Made by a program: the position numbers and the translations under genes. This document shows positions 16,701 to 22,932 of a DNA stretch of 23,313 nucleotides, one piece after another. This DNA is from Bacillota bacterium. GTDB taxonomy: Bacteria; Bacillota; Clostridia; Christensenellales; CAG-138. Positions within the stretch are counted from its first letter, which is position 1. Each line of letters starts with the position of its first letter. The stretch spans positions 1 to 23,313 of the forward strand of contig JAEWWD010000123.1 of assembly GCA_023396535.1 (NCBI GenBank). Reading direction: 5' to 3'. Below the pieces are notes generated by a model. That model was given only the letters and a program-made list of their open reading frames with translations, ran no database searches and was not told the origin of the DNA.

Positions 16701-17500
16701 TCGCGAAGCCGCGCGCGCTCATCCCCGTATTTCCCGGGACCAACTGCGAATACGATACCGCCGCCGCGCTCAAGCGTGCGGGAGCGGAACCGGAAATACT
16801 GGTGGTGCGCAATCTGACCGCATCGGATATCGCACAGAGCGCGCAAAAATTCGCGCAGTACCTGGGAAACAGTCAGATACTGTTTATCCCCGGCGGGTTT
16901 TCCGGCGGTGACGAGCCGGACGGCTCAGGCAAATTTATTACGGCGTTTTTGCGCAATCCGCGCATAGCGGAGGGCATTGCCGCGCTGCTTTCGCGGGACG
17001 GACTCATCTGCGGCATATGCAACGGCTTCCAGGCGCTGATCAAGCTGGGGCTGCTGCCCTACGGCGAAATACGGGATATGGACGAAACCTGCCCCACGCT
17101 GACGTTCAACGAAATAGGCAGGCACCAGTCCCGCCTTGTGCGTACGCGCGTGGCTTCCAATGTTTCGCCGTGGCTCATGCACGCCAATGTGGACGATCTG
17201 CACGTCGCTCCCGTATCCCACGGAGAGGGCCGCTTCGTATGCGGCCCGTCGCTGCTCGCGCAGCTTGCGCAAAACGGGCAAATCGCCACGCAGTATGTGG
17301 ACGAGGCGGGCAGGCCGACGATGGAAATCGACTTCAATCCCAACGGCTCCGTACAGGCCATAGAGGGAATCACCTCGCCGGACGGCCGCATATTCGGTAA
17401 AATGGCGCACACCGAGCGCGCGGGGAACGGGCTCTATAAAAACGGCCCGGATGGCGGCAGGCTGAAGCTTATGCGCGGGGCTGTGGATTATTTCGCGTAA
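13799..17500 (+). CDS. purL: FGAM synthase PurL, single-chain form with glutaminase domain
   Basis: A 1233-residue phosphoribosylformylglycinamidine synthase combining the functions that many Firmicutes split into PurS, PurL and PurQ. Residues 1-~150 are the PurS-like region. DHCRHTTF near residue 224 and KNETHNHPTEIEPFGGAATC near 317 form the FGAR/ATP site. GGRTGRDGCGG and DFGAGGVSVAIGEL follow, then the second AIRS-like half. A class I glutamine amidotransferase starts near residue 970 (LIPVFPGTNCEYD), with nucleophile Cys1074 (CGICNGFQAL), His1141 (SHGEGRF) and HTERAG at the end. GGAGGAAGC before the ATG is a very strong ribosome binding site. Last gene of the purine operon, with a terminator immediately after. 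Confidence 0.97.
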   Translation: MVYRIYVEKRPTFAQEANALKENLRSFLNIGALERVRMINRYDAERIEPALFERCKHTVFSEPQTDLIYDSLPEDCAKGGCAVLAVEYLPGQFDQRADSAAQCIQLISQGERPVVRNARVYILYGALTEEDVLAIKRYLINPVDSREAALELPDTLIYEYEAPEPVPVLTGFISLEGAGLQDFLGEYRLAMDLDDLRFCQEYFRSEKRDPTLTELRVIDTYWSDHCRHTTFLTKIDKVSFDHSAAQRTYEDYLSLRRELGVKKPVTLMDMATIAAKYLKKTGRLDALDESDEINACTVKVAVDVNGTREPWLLLFKNETHNHPTEIEPFGGAATCIGGAIRDPLSGRAYVYQAMRVTGAGNPLQPLKDTPKGKLPQRKIVREAAAGYSSYGNQIGLATGLVDEIYHPGYAAKRMEIGAVVGAAPQSQVRREQPAPGDVVLLIGGRTGRDGCGGATGSSKTHSLSSLESCGAEVQKGNAPEERKLQRLFRNPEAARLIKRCNDFGAGGVSVAIGELADGLTIELDAVPKKYEGLTGTELAISESQERMAVLLEEKDAARFMALAAEENLEATPVARVQAEARLVMMQGGRAIVDISREFLNTNGAEKHADAHVNKPHVAVYPFAEGSVRDRLFRMTADLNVCSKRGLIERFDATIGAGSVLMPLGGERQRTPAQVMAAKFPVLQAKTNSCSVMAYGFNPSLSEADPYAGAYCAVVESVAKLVASGAELSQCYLTFQEYFECLRQDDTRWGKPLAALLGALRAQLDLGLAAIGGKDSMSGSFEELDVPPTLVSFAVAAEDTAHIVSPEFKRAGSRIALLSPDFDDNGLPTPASLKKLWNKAQELLRSGRALSAWTPVFGGVVEGLFKMALGNRIGCRLTASEDVLFAHCCGGLVLETLPEETAGVTLGETMAEYRIEVSGDVISLEELERAYDATLEPIYPTRIAKPEATSALIAYRYDKGRIAVPATRIAKPRALIPVFPGTNCEYDTAAALKRAGAEPEILVVRNLTASDIAQSAQKFAQYLGNSQILFIPGGFSGGDEPDGSGKFITAFLRNPRIAEGIAALLSRDGLICGICNGFQALIKLGLLPYGEIRDMDETCPTLTFNEIGRHQSRLVRTRVASNVSPWLMHANVDDLHVAPVSHGEGRFVCGPSLLAQLAQNGQIATQYVDEAGRPTMEIDFNPNGSVQAIEGITSPDGRIFGKMAHTERAGNGLYKNGPDGGRLKLMRGAVDYFA

Positions 17501-17517
17501 AGGAAAAATCGCGTGAA

Positions 17518-17546
17518 AAAAGGCGGAGCGACGCGCTCCGCCTTTT
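17518..17546. terminator. Bidirectional terminator between purL and the ArsC-family gene
   Basis: AGGCGGAGCG (17521-17530) pairs with CGCTCCGCCT (17534-17543) around an ACG loop, flanked by A-runs on the left and TTT on the right, which extend the stem and supply a U-tract in both directions. It lies between converging genes that stop at 17500 and 17562. Confidence 0.9.
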
Positions 17547-17561
17547 GCAATGCTCGTGATA

Positions 17562-17912
17562 TTACAGCAGTTGCTGTTCCCATGCTTTCTGCTGAAACCC
17601 AACCAGCACGAAACCCTCTCCCACCGCGATGGGGCGCTTGACCAGCATGCCGTCGGAGGCGAGCAGTTCGAACTGCTCTTCTTCAGGTATGTCTTTTAAC
17701 CGGCTGCTCAAATTCAGCTCTTTATATTTCAGTCCGCTGGTATTGAAGAACTTCTTCAGCGGCAGGCCGCTTTTCGCGTGCCATGCCTTCAGTTCCGCGA
17801 GTGTGGGGTTCTGCTCCTTGATATCGCGAAACTTATACGCTACTCCCTGCGCGTCCAGCCATGCCCTGGCCTTCTGGCAGGTGGTGCATTTCGGGTAACA
17901 GACAAACAGCAT
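17562..17912 (-). CDS. ArsC/Spx family thiol reductase-like protein
   Basis: A 116-residue ArsC-fold protein. The N-terminal YPKCTTCQKA gives Cys9 and Cys12 in CxxC order, and the C-terminal LVKRPIAVGEGFVLVGF is the family's RP-containing strand. Members with CxxC include YffB/ArsC-like reductases and Spx/MgsR regulators; Spx proteins carry a C-terminal RNA polymerase interface that I cannot confirm here. I therefore call it a redox-active ArsC-family protein without assigning arsenate as substrate; no other ars genes are present. AAGGAGGAAGG precedes the start. It is the last gene of the thrC-amidase-SanA cluster, 21 bases after the SanA-like gene. Confidence 0.88.
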   Translation of the reverse strand: MLFVCYPKCTTCQKARAWLDAQGVAYKFRDIKEQNPTLAELKAWHAKSGLPLKKFFNTSGLKYKELNLSSRLKDIPEEEQFELLASDGMLVKRPIAVGEGFVLVGFQQKAWEQQLL

Positions 17913-17933
17913 AACGCCTTCCTCCTTGCTGTT

Positions 17934-18638
17934 TCAGACTTTATCGTTGGTGGCGTCGCCGTTGCCGCTCACCGGGATGGTGTCGCCAAGATAAGTCGGC
18001 TCCGGCTGAAAGAGCGCATAAAAGAAATCCTTTGCGCGGGCCAGCAGTTCGCGCGCGTCGTAATACCGCTGTGCGGCGTACCCGCGGTCGTTTACGGCAA
18101 CGCCGTACGCATCTAGCCCCAGCGCCCGCGCGTCGTACAGCGCGCGGTAAAGATGGTAGCCCTGCGTTACTATGAGGATACGTTTCGCCTGAAAGATATC
18201 CCGTGCGCGGTACATGCTTTCATAGGTGGAAAAACCCGCGTGATCCATGAATACGCTGGAGGACGGTACGCCGCGCTCCATGGCGTAGGCTTTCATGACG
18301 TTTACTTCATCGTAGTCCTTCCGGCCGTGGTCGCCGCTCATCAAAAGCTTGTCCGACGCGCCGCTTTCATACAGCGCGATGCCGCAATCCAGCCTGTCCT
18401 GCAGCATGGGGCTGGGGCGCTCCCCGGACCATACGCCCGCCCCCAGCACCAGTATGCAGTCGGCGTTCGTTCCCGGCGCCTGCTCCGGCGTGAGCACATA
18501 GGGCCGCGCGGACGCGACCACATAGGCGCTGATTGCAAACGGCGCGGATATCAGCAAAATGAGCGCCAGAAGAAGCAGGAGCAACGTTTTACGACTGCGT
18601 CGAGGCTTATTTTCCTGTTTAATGCGTTCTTTTGCCAT
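17934..18638 (-). CDS. SanA/YdcF-like DUF218 membrane-anchored protein
   Basis: A 234-residue protein with a basic N-terminus followed by one membrane span (residues about 18-40, leucine-rich), then a DUF218 domain. ADCILVLGAGV, LQDRLDCGIALYESG, DKLLMSGDHG, YDEVNVMKAYA and RILIVTQGYHLYRA are conserved DUF218 segments. E. coli SanA, a member of this group, affects envelope permeability and vancomycin tolerance; the biochemical activity is not settled. Its start shares one base with the stop of the amidase gene, so translation is probably coupled. The domain would face outside. Confidence 0.88.
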   Translation of the reverse strand: MAKERIKQENKPRRSRKTLLLLLLALILLISAPFAISAYVVASARPYVLTPEQAPGTNADCILVLGAGVWSGERPSPMLQDRLDCGIALYESGASDKLLMSGDHGRKDYDEVNVMKAYAMERGVPSSSVFMDHAGFSTYESMYRARDIFQAKRILIVTQGYHLYRALYDARALGLDAYGVAVNDRGYAAQRYYDARELLARAKDFFYALFQPEPTYLGDTIPVSGNGDATNDKV

Positions 18639-19450
18639 CAGTATTGCTCCGGCGTAAGCCGGTATAAATCCGTTCTTCTTGCCGAGCGTACGGGGATGCT
18701 GTACCGCATTTCCTCAAGCAGGGCCGGGTCGAGGTCCACGATGCGCATGGTTTCTTCCTCGCCGCAGTCGAGAAGCACCGCGCCGTCCGGCGAGGTCAGC
18801 ATGGAGTGGCCGTACGCGCTTTTGGACTGGGCGGGTGATACCGCCGCCACGAACACCTGGTTATCCAGCGCCCGCGCGCGCAGCAGCAGCTCCCAGTGGC
18901 GCGGGCCGGTGTTGCGGGAAAACGCGGCGGGCAGCGCGATGAGGTCCGCGCCCTGCTGCATCATCAGGCGCGACCATTCGGGGAAGCGTATGTCAAAGCA
19001 GATGGCGACGCCCGTTTTGAGCGGCGCGTCCAGCATAAGCGGGTAGTTATCTCCCCGCGCGATCGTTTCCGATTCCATAAAGCGGAACACGCCCGGCACG
19101 TCGATATCGAACAGGTGCGCCTTGCGGTATTTCCCCAACAGACTTCCGTCCGGTCCAAAGCTCATGCTGGTATTGTAGACGTTTCCTTCAGACAGCTCGG
19201 GTACAGAGCCGCCCACGATGAACATGCCCGTTTCCCTCGCGGTTTGTGCGAGCATTGCGGCGCTGTCTCCGCCGGGGCACGGCTCTGCCGCCCCTTTGAA
19301 CAGGCGGGGCACATAGGCGATATTGAACATCTCGGGCAGTATCGCCATGTCCGCCCCGTTGTCGCAGGCACGCAGCAGCATGTTCCGCGTGCGGCGCAGG
19401 TTGCCTGCCTTATCCTCGGTGACGTCAAGCTGACAGAGCGCAAGTTTCAT
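18638..19450 (-). CDS. Carbon-nitrogen hydrolase, Nit2/omega-amidase-like
   Basis: A 270-residue nitrilase-superfamily amidase. The Glu-Lys-Cys triad is visible: Glu40 (AILPEMF), Lys110 (KYRKAHLFD) and Cys151 (GVAICFDIRFPEW). KYRKAHLFDIDVPG followed by a second acidic segment resembles Nit2 omega-amidase, which hydrolyses 2-oxoglutaramate and 2-oxosuccinamate after glutamine or asparagine transamination. Deaminated glutathione amidase (Nit1) is the close alternative. It lies 26 bases after thrC and overlaps the SanA-like gene by one base, in a run of co-directional genes. Confidence 0.88.
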   Translation of the reverse strand: MKLALCQLDVTEDKAGNLRRTRNMLLRACDNGADMAILPEMFNIAYVPRLFKGAAEPCPGGDSAAMLAQTARETGMFIVGGSVPELSEGNVYNTSMSFGPDGSLLGKYRKAHLFDIDVPGVFRFMESETIARGDNYPLMLDAPLKTGVAICFDIRFPEWSRLMMQQGADLIALPAAFSRNTGPRHWELLLRARALDNQVFVAAVSPAQSKSAYGHSMLTSPDGAVLLDCGEEETMRIVDLDPALLEEMRYSIPVRSARRTDLYRLTPEQY

Positions 19451-19476
19451 GGGCTGATCCTCCGTGACGAATTGGT

Positions 19477-20949
19477 TCAGAGTACCTCAAGCGTGCGCTT
19501 GGGCATATCCGCAATTTCGCATACGGCGGTATGCAGTATGGGTTTGCTTGCGAGGCCGGAAATCGCCGTGGGCACGGGCTTGCAGGTGCGCGCGCTGAGT
19601 CGCTGCGCGTTTTCAAAATCGTCGTCCTCCGCGCGCGGCCCGAACGCCTGCAGCACGTCGGAAGCGAACTTAAACGGGTGCGCTGTGGAAAGGAGAACGG
19701 TGTGCGTTTCGTCGCCTGTCTGTTTCGCATAGCGATCATATATTGTCTGGCCGACGCCGGTGTGGGGATCCATGAGATAACCTTTTTCGTCGAAGCATGC
19801 GCGGATGGTGGAAAGCGTCGCCTCCTCGTCACACCAGTCGGCGTAGAACAGCTCGCTCAGTTGCGCGGCGACTTCCCTGCCGACGGCATATCGACCCTCG
19901 CTGGAAAGGCTGTGCATCCATTCGATGACCAGCTGGGGATCGCGTCCTGCCGCCTCGAACAGCAGCCGTTCCAGATTGGAGGAAACGAGTATGTCGATGG
20001 AGCAGGACATGCTCTTGTAGAAAGGCCTGCGGCTGTCGTATTCTCCCTTGTGGAAGAAATCCGTCAGCACGTTGTTGCGGTTGGAGGCGCAAATGAGTTT
20101 TTTGACGGGAAGGCCCATCCGCATGGCGTAATAACCCGCGAGTATGTCCCCGAAATTGCCGGTGGGCACGCAGAAATTGATTTTATCGCCGCATGTGATC
20201 GCGCCGCTTTCGCACAGGTGCAGGTAGGCGGTAAAATAATACGCGATTTGCGGCAGCAGCCGGCCAAAGTTGATGGAGTTGGCGGAGGAGAATTTATACC
20301 CCTTCGCTTCCGCCTGCGCGCGCAGGGACGCGTCGCCGAATATGCGTTTGACGGCCGTTTGCGCGTCGTCAAAATTGCCTTTTACGCCGCAGACGTGCAC
20401 ATTGCCGCCTTCCTGCGTTACCATCTGCAGCCACTGCGCGCGGCTTACGCCGCCGTGCGGGTAAAACACCTGTACAGCCGTACCGGGAACATCCTTAAAG
20501 CCCGCGAGCGCGGCCTTACCAGTGTCGCCGGAGGTGGCCACGAGTATGTAGATCTGCTTGTCCTCTCCTGTGGCCGAAAGGGAATCCCGCATGAGATAGG
20601 GAAGCATCTGCAGCGCCATGTCCTTAAACGCCAGCGTGGGGCCATGCCACAGCTCCAGTACGCTTTCCTTAGTGCTCAAAGGTACCACGGGCGCTATCTC
20701 CGGCACGTCAAATTGTGCGCCGTAAGCGGAGTGAATGTATTCATGCAGCTTTTCCTCAGGTATATCGAGATAGAGCTGCATAATTTTTTGCGCGGCTGAA
20801 TGGTAATTGTTCGCGTAAGGAAGAAGAGTATCTACGGAAATCTGCGGGAACTCCGCGGGTACGTACAGCCCGCCCGACGGGCATATGCCCCGTACGATGG
20901 CTTCTGCGGCGGAAACGGGCGCGCCGCCGCGCGTGCTCACATATTGCAT
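19477..20949 (-). CDS. thrC: Threonine synthase ThrC
   Basis: A 490-residue PLP enzyme making threonine from O-phosphohomoserine. The N-terminus MQYVSTRGGAPVSAAEAIVRG, the PLP lysine Lys109 in HGPTLAFKDMALQ, VATSGDTGKAA, and SSANSINFGRLLPQIAYYF with PTGNFGDILAGYYA mark the longer fungal/E. coli-like subtype rather than the short subtype. AGGAGG precedes the ATG. Only 21 bases separate the start from the preceding hairpin, so transcription must come through it. There is no T-box leader and no homoserine kinase or dehydrogenase gene beside it. Confidence 0.96.
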   Translation of the reverse strand: MQYVSTRGGAPVSAAEAIVRGICPSGGLYVPAEFPQISVDTLLPYANNYHSAAQKIMQLYLDIPEEKLHEYIHSAYGAQFDVPEIAPVVPLSTKESVLELWHGPTLAFKDMALQMLPYLMRDSLSATGEDKQIYILVATSGDTGKAALAGFKDVPGTAVQVFYPHGGVSRAQWLQMVTQEGGNVHVCGVKGNFDDAQTAVKRIFGDASLRAQAEAKGYKFSSANSINFGRLLPQIAYYFTAYLHLCESGAITCGDKINFCVPTGNFGDILAGYYAMRMGLPVKKLICASNRNNVLTDFFHKGEYDSRRPFYKSMSCSIDILVSSNLERLLFEAAGRDPQLVIEWMHSLSSEGRYAVGREVAAQLSELFYADWCDEEATLSTIRACFDEKGYLMDPHTGVGQTIYDRYAKQTGDETHTVLLSTAHPFKFASDVLQAFGPRAEDDDFENAQRLSARTCKPVPTAISGLASKPILHTAVCEIADMPKRTLEVL

Positions 20950-20966
20950 AAAGCCTCCTGGTTTTT

Positions 20967-21008
20967 AAAAGGCCGCCCCCATGGGCATTCACTGCCGTGA
21001 GGGCGGCC
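20967..21008 (-). terminator. Terminator or attenuator in the thrC leader
   Basis: On the minus strand GGCCGCCC (21008-21001) pairs with GGGCGGCC (20978-20971) over a 22-base loop that can itself fold (GGCA with TGCC), followed by TTTT. It lies between the P-loop gene stop and thrC, with its 3' end 21 bases from the thrC start. No promoter fits downstream of it. The U-tract is short, so partial read-through is likely. Confidence 0.65.
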
Positions 21009-21030
21009 CCAAAGTATTTCGTTTTAACTT

Positions 21031-21441
21031 CTAAACGACATACGCCTGCAAAAACGCGGGCATATCGCCAGGGTTGCCGCTGATACTGATGGTGATGTCG
21101 AGATTGCAGTCTTCGGCGAATTTCTTGAGATGTTCGAACAGCCCTTCCAGCGTTTGAAGATCATGGCGCACGATTTTCAGGAAGCCGTCGATGAACAGGT
21201 ATTCCAGATCGTAGTCCTGCGCGGCAATACCGCACAAAAAACCATAAAACATTTTAGGACCATCGATGTCGAACCTAGACGCGTCTACGAACCGTATTTC
21301 ACGTTTTACTTCGTACATATACTGGCCGTCGTCGTCTATGAACACGATGCTGCCCTTGGCTTTTTTAATGGCATCGTTGGCCAGATCGATGATACGCTTG
21401 GTTTTACCTGCCCCTTTTTCGCCGAAGATCACCCGTATCAA
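21031..21441 (-). CDS. Small P-loop ATP-binding protein
   Basis: A 136-residue protein starting at TTG (21441), with AAGGAGGGG upstream supporting that start. Walker A is GEKGAGKT at residues 7-14, very close to the N-terminus. YLFIDGF with hydrophobic residues before the aspartate looks like Walker B, and ISISGNPGD near the end could be a sensor strand. It has only the core of a P-loop NTPase, without the usual lid or C-terminal domain. Similar small Clostridia proteins are sometimes labelled ATP-binding or PilT-like; I see no basis for a pilus role. It is the first gene after a clear promoter and is separated from thrC by the leader hairpin. The function is unknown. Confidence 0.75.
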   Translation of the reverse strand: MIRVIFGEKGAGKTKRIIDLANDAIKKAKGSIVFIDDDGQYMYEVKREIRFVDASRFDIDGPKMFYGFLCGIAAQDYDLEYLFIDGFLKIVRHDLQTLEGLFEHLKKFAEDCNLDITISISGNPGDMPAFLQAYVV

Positions 21442-21479
21442 GGTAGACCCCTCCTTTTCATGGTTGATATTCTTTTTTC

Positions 21480-21509
21480 ATTATACCCCGTATGTCTTAG
21501 CCGGGGCAA
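21480..21509 (-). promoter_or_regulatory. Promoter of the P-loop/thrC gene run
   Basis: Minus strand TTGCCC (21509-21504), an 18-base spacer and a consensus TATAAT (21485-21480), 38 bases upstream of the TTG start. It is probably the promoter for the P-loop gene and, through the leader hairpin, for thrC, the amidase, the SanA-like and the ArsC-family genes. Confidence 0.65.
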
Positions 21510-21548
21510 GTGAAATTCCCGTGACTTTCCATTAAGAAGGCTAAGCAG

Positions 21549-21584
21549 AAAAAAACGCCGGCAGGACTCCTGAGTACTGCCGGC
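21549..21584 (-). terminator. Intrinsic terminator of the cation transporter gene
   Basis: GCCGGCAG (21584-21577 read on minus) and CTGCCGGC (21564-21557) form a perfect 8-bp stem, with an inner ACTC/GAGT extension, followed on the minus strand by a G and seven T. It lies 30 bases after the transporter stop. Confidence 0.88.
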
Positions 21585-21614
21585 TGCTAATCTCAATATT
21601 TTTCACGAGTTTCC

Positions 21615-22568
21615 TTATAAAGCGCAGGAGGTCTCCTGATCCACGATATTTTCAGGCCGACTATCCTGTTGAACCACTGCGCGCCGGGGATCAATATGTA
21701 CCAGAACCTCACAGACGTCGGGAATGCCGTCCAATACTCTTTCTCTTGACAATGCGGCGATCGCATGCCCGGCTTCCACGGTAATATCCGCGTCGACTTC
21801 AACCTTCATGTCGACAAAAAGATGCTGTCCAACATACCGGCCTTTGATCATAGATATTGAGAGGATACCGTCGATGCCGGAAACTACCTCCCTGATATGG
21901 CCGATCTTGGTTTCGTCCGGGGAGGCGTCCATCAGACCCTTTATGGAATGGGTCAGGATATCATAAGCCACTTTGAATATCATGCAGGCTACAACCGCGC
22001 CGGCGACGGGGTCAAGGTATTCGAGGAAGCGAATGCCCAGCTGGTGGCCGATGATACTCCCCAATATGCCGATGAATGTACCGATTGACGAGTAGGCGTC
22101 CGACCGATGGTGCCAGGCATCCGCCATGATGGCTTCGCTGTTGATTTTCTTTCCGGCGGAATAGGTAATTCTGAACATGGCTTCCTTGACGACTATTGAA
22201 ACAACGGCCGCTGCAAGGGCCAGGAATGTGGGCGTCGCAAAAGAATGCGAAAGTATGGATTCCACGATTCCCTTTACAATCATAACGGCCGCAAAAACCA
22301 GCGTAACGCCGACGAAAGCCGCAGCAATAGGCTCCACTTTGCCGTGCCCGTATGGATGCCCGTCATCCGCCGGCTTTTTGGCTATCTTGATCCCAATGAG
22401 CACAACCGACGTCGCGACGATATCCGAAGCCGAATGAAGGGCGTCCGCAACCATGGCTTTGCTGCTTCCGAGAATACCGGCGGCAAGCTTAAGCGCGCTC
22501 AGTATGATATTGCCGATGATGCAGACAATTGTTATTCTTTCGCCATGCTTATAGTCGATGTCTTTCAT
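21615..22568 (-). CDS. Cation diffusion facilitator (divalent metal efflux)
   Basis: A 317-residue CDF transporter exporting a divalent metal against protons. I start at the ATG at 22568 (MKDIDYKHGE), which has AAAGG eight bases upstream; an in-frame ATG at 22586 has no ribosome binding site. The transport site is His45 and Asp49 (ADALHSASD) plus His153 and Asp157 (ADAWHHRSD), an HD-HD set. HPYGHGKVE lies in the loop after helix 2. The C-terminal ~90 residues are the ferredoxin-like cytoplasmic metal domain (DVCEVLVHIDP). The NiCo riboswitch upstream points to Ni or Co (possibly Fe) as the physiological load. The tail after about residue 298 is polar and ends in Cys-Ala-Leu. Confidence 0.95.
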   Translation of the reverse strand: MKDIDYKHGERITIVCIIGNIILSALKLAAGILGSSKAMVADALHSASDIVATSVVLIGIKIAKKPADDGHPYGHGKVEPIAAAFVGVTLVFAAVMIVKGIVESILSHSFATPTFLALAAAVVSIVVKEAMFRITYSAGKKINSEAIMADAWHHRSDAYSSIGTFIGILGSIIGHQLGIRFLEYLDPVAGAVVACMIFKVAYDILTHSIKGLMDASPDETKIGHIREVVSGIDGILSISMIKGRYVGQHLFVDMKVEVDADITVEAGHAIAALSRERVLDGIPDVCEVLVHIDPRRAVVQQDSRPENIVDQETSCAL

Positions 22569-22624
22569 AAACTCAACCTTTCCCATGCGTGAAGCATGTA
22601 GTTTTTACTCTTACGCAGGGAAAT

Positions 22625-22670
22625 AAAAAACACACGTCCGCGGAACATGCTGCTGTCCCACAGACGCGTG
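22625..22670 (-). terminator. Riboswitch-controlled terminator
   Basis: On the minus strand CACGCGTCTGTGG (22670-22658) can pair with CCGCGGACGTGTG (22643-22631) over 13 pairs including three G-U, followed by six T. The 5' arm contains the 3' strand of aptamer helix P4 (GCGTCTG), so aptamer and terminator exclude each other. Confidence 0.88.
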
Positions 22671-22741
22671 CTGAAAATGCATCTGCTGCCGCCGAGGCGG
22701 CCCGGCCCCACAAACCCTTGCGGGTTTATCGCCTGCTCAGT
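22653..22741 (-). ncRNA. NiCo riboswitch aptamer
   Basis: Reading the minus strand: ACTGAGCAGGC (22741-22731); a hairpin AAACCC-GCAA-GGGTTT (22727-22712); GGGGCCGGG leading into GCCGCC/GGCGGC (P3); AGCAGATGC; an 11-base linker; GCGTCTG closing helix P4 with CAGATGC; then GGGACAG (22659-22653). ACTGAGCAGGC, the central GCCGG, AGCAGATG and TGTGGGACAG are the conserved elements of the NiCo (czcD) riboswitch, which binds Ni(II) and Co(II), and has been proposed to respond to Fe(II). It sits in the leader of a metal exporter, as expected. The overlap with the terminator predicts an ON switch: metal binding stabilises P4 and allows transcription. Confidence 0.92.
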
Positions 22742-22799
22742 CTGTGCAAATAGTTCGCGCACTGATCGGAGTGCGTGTTTGCGCAAAGAGAATATCACG

Positions 22800-22829
22800 A
22801 TAATATCGGGCGAAGGCGCTGTTTGTCAA
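22800..22829 (-). promoter_or_regulatory. Promoter of the riboswitch and metal exporter
   Basis: Minus strand TTGACA (22829-22824), an 18-base spacer and TATTAT (22805-22800). The transcript would start near 22793, about 50 bases before the aptamer. GCACT/AGTGC can form a small hairpin in between. The -35 is a perfect consensus. Confidence 0.7.
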
Positions 22830-22852
22830 GGATAACCGGATAAAAATATACT
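22823..22852 (+). promoter_or_regulatory. Divergent promoter candidate for the SCP2 gene
   Basis: Plus strand TTGTCA (22823-22828), an 18-base spacer and TATACT (22847-22852). Its -35 occupies the same bases as the -35 of the opposite promoter (22824-22829). An alternative -10, TATACT at 22880-22885, lacks a good -35. The leader would be about 75 bases. Confidence 0.5.
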
Positions 22853-22932
22853 TAATTTCTCCGTTTTGCGTATCGGGCATATACTGAAGGAGTATCACAC
22901 ATTCAGATGTCTATAAGGAAGGAGATTTTTTT

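Noticed and set aside
20950..21030. T-box leader for thrC
   Set aside because: The leader is too short and has no T-box sequence or specifier stem.
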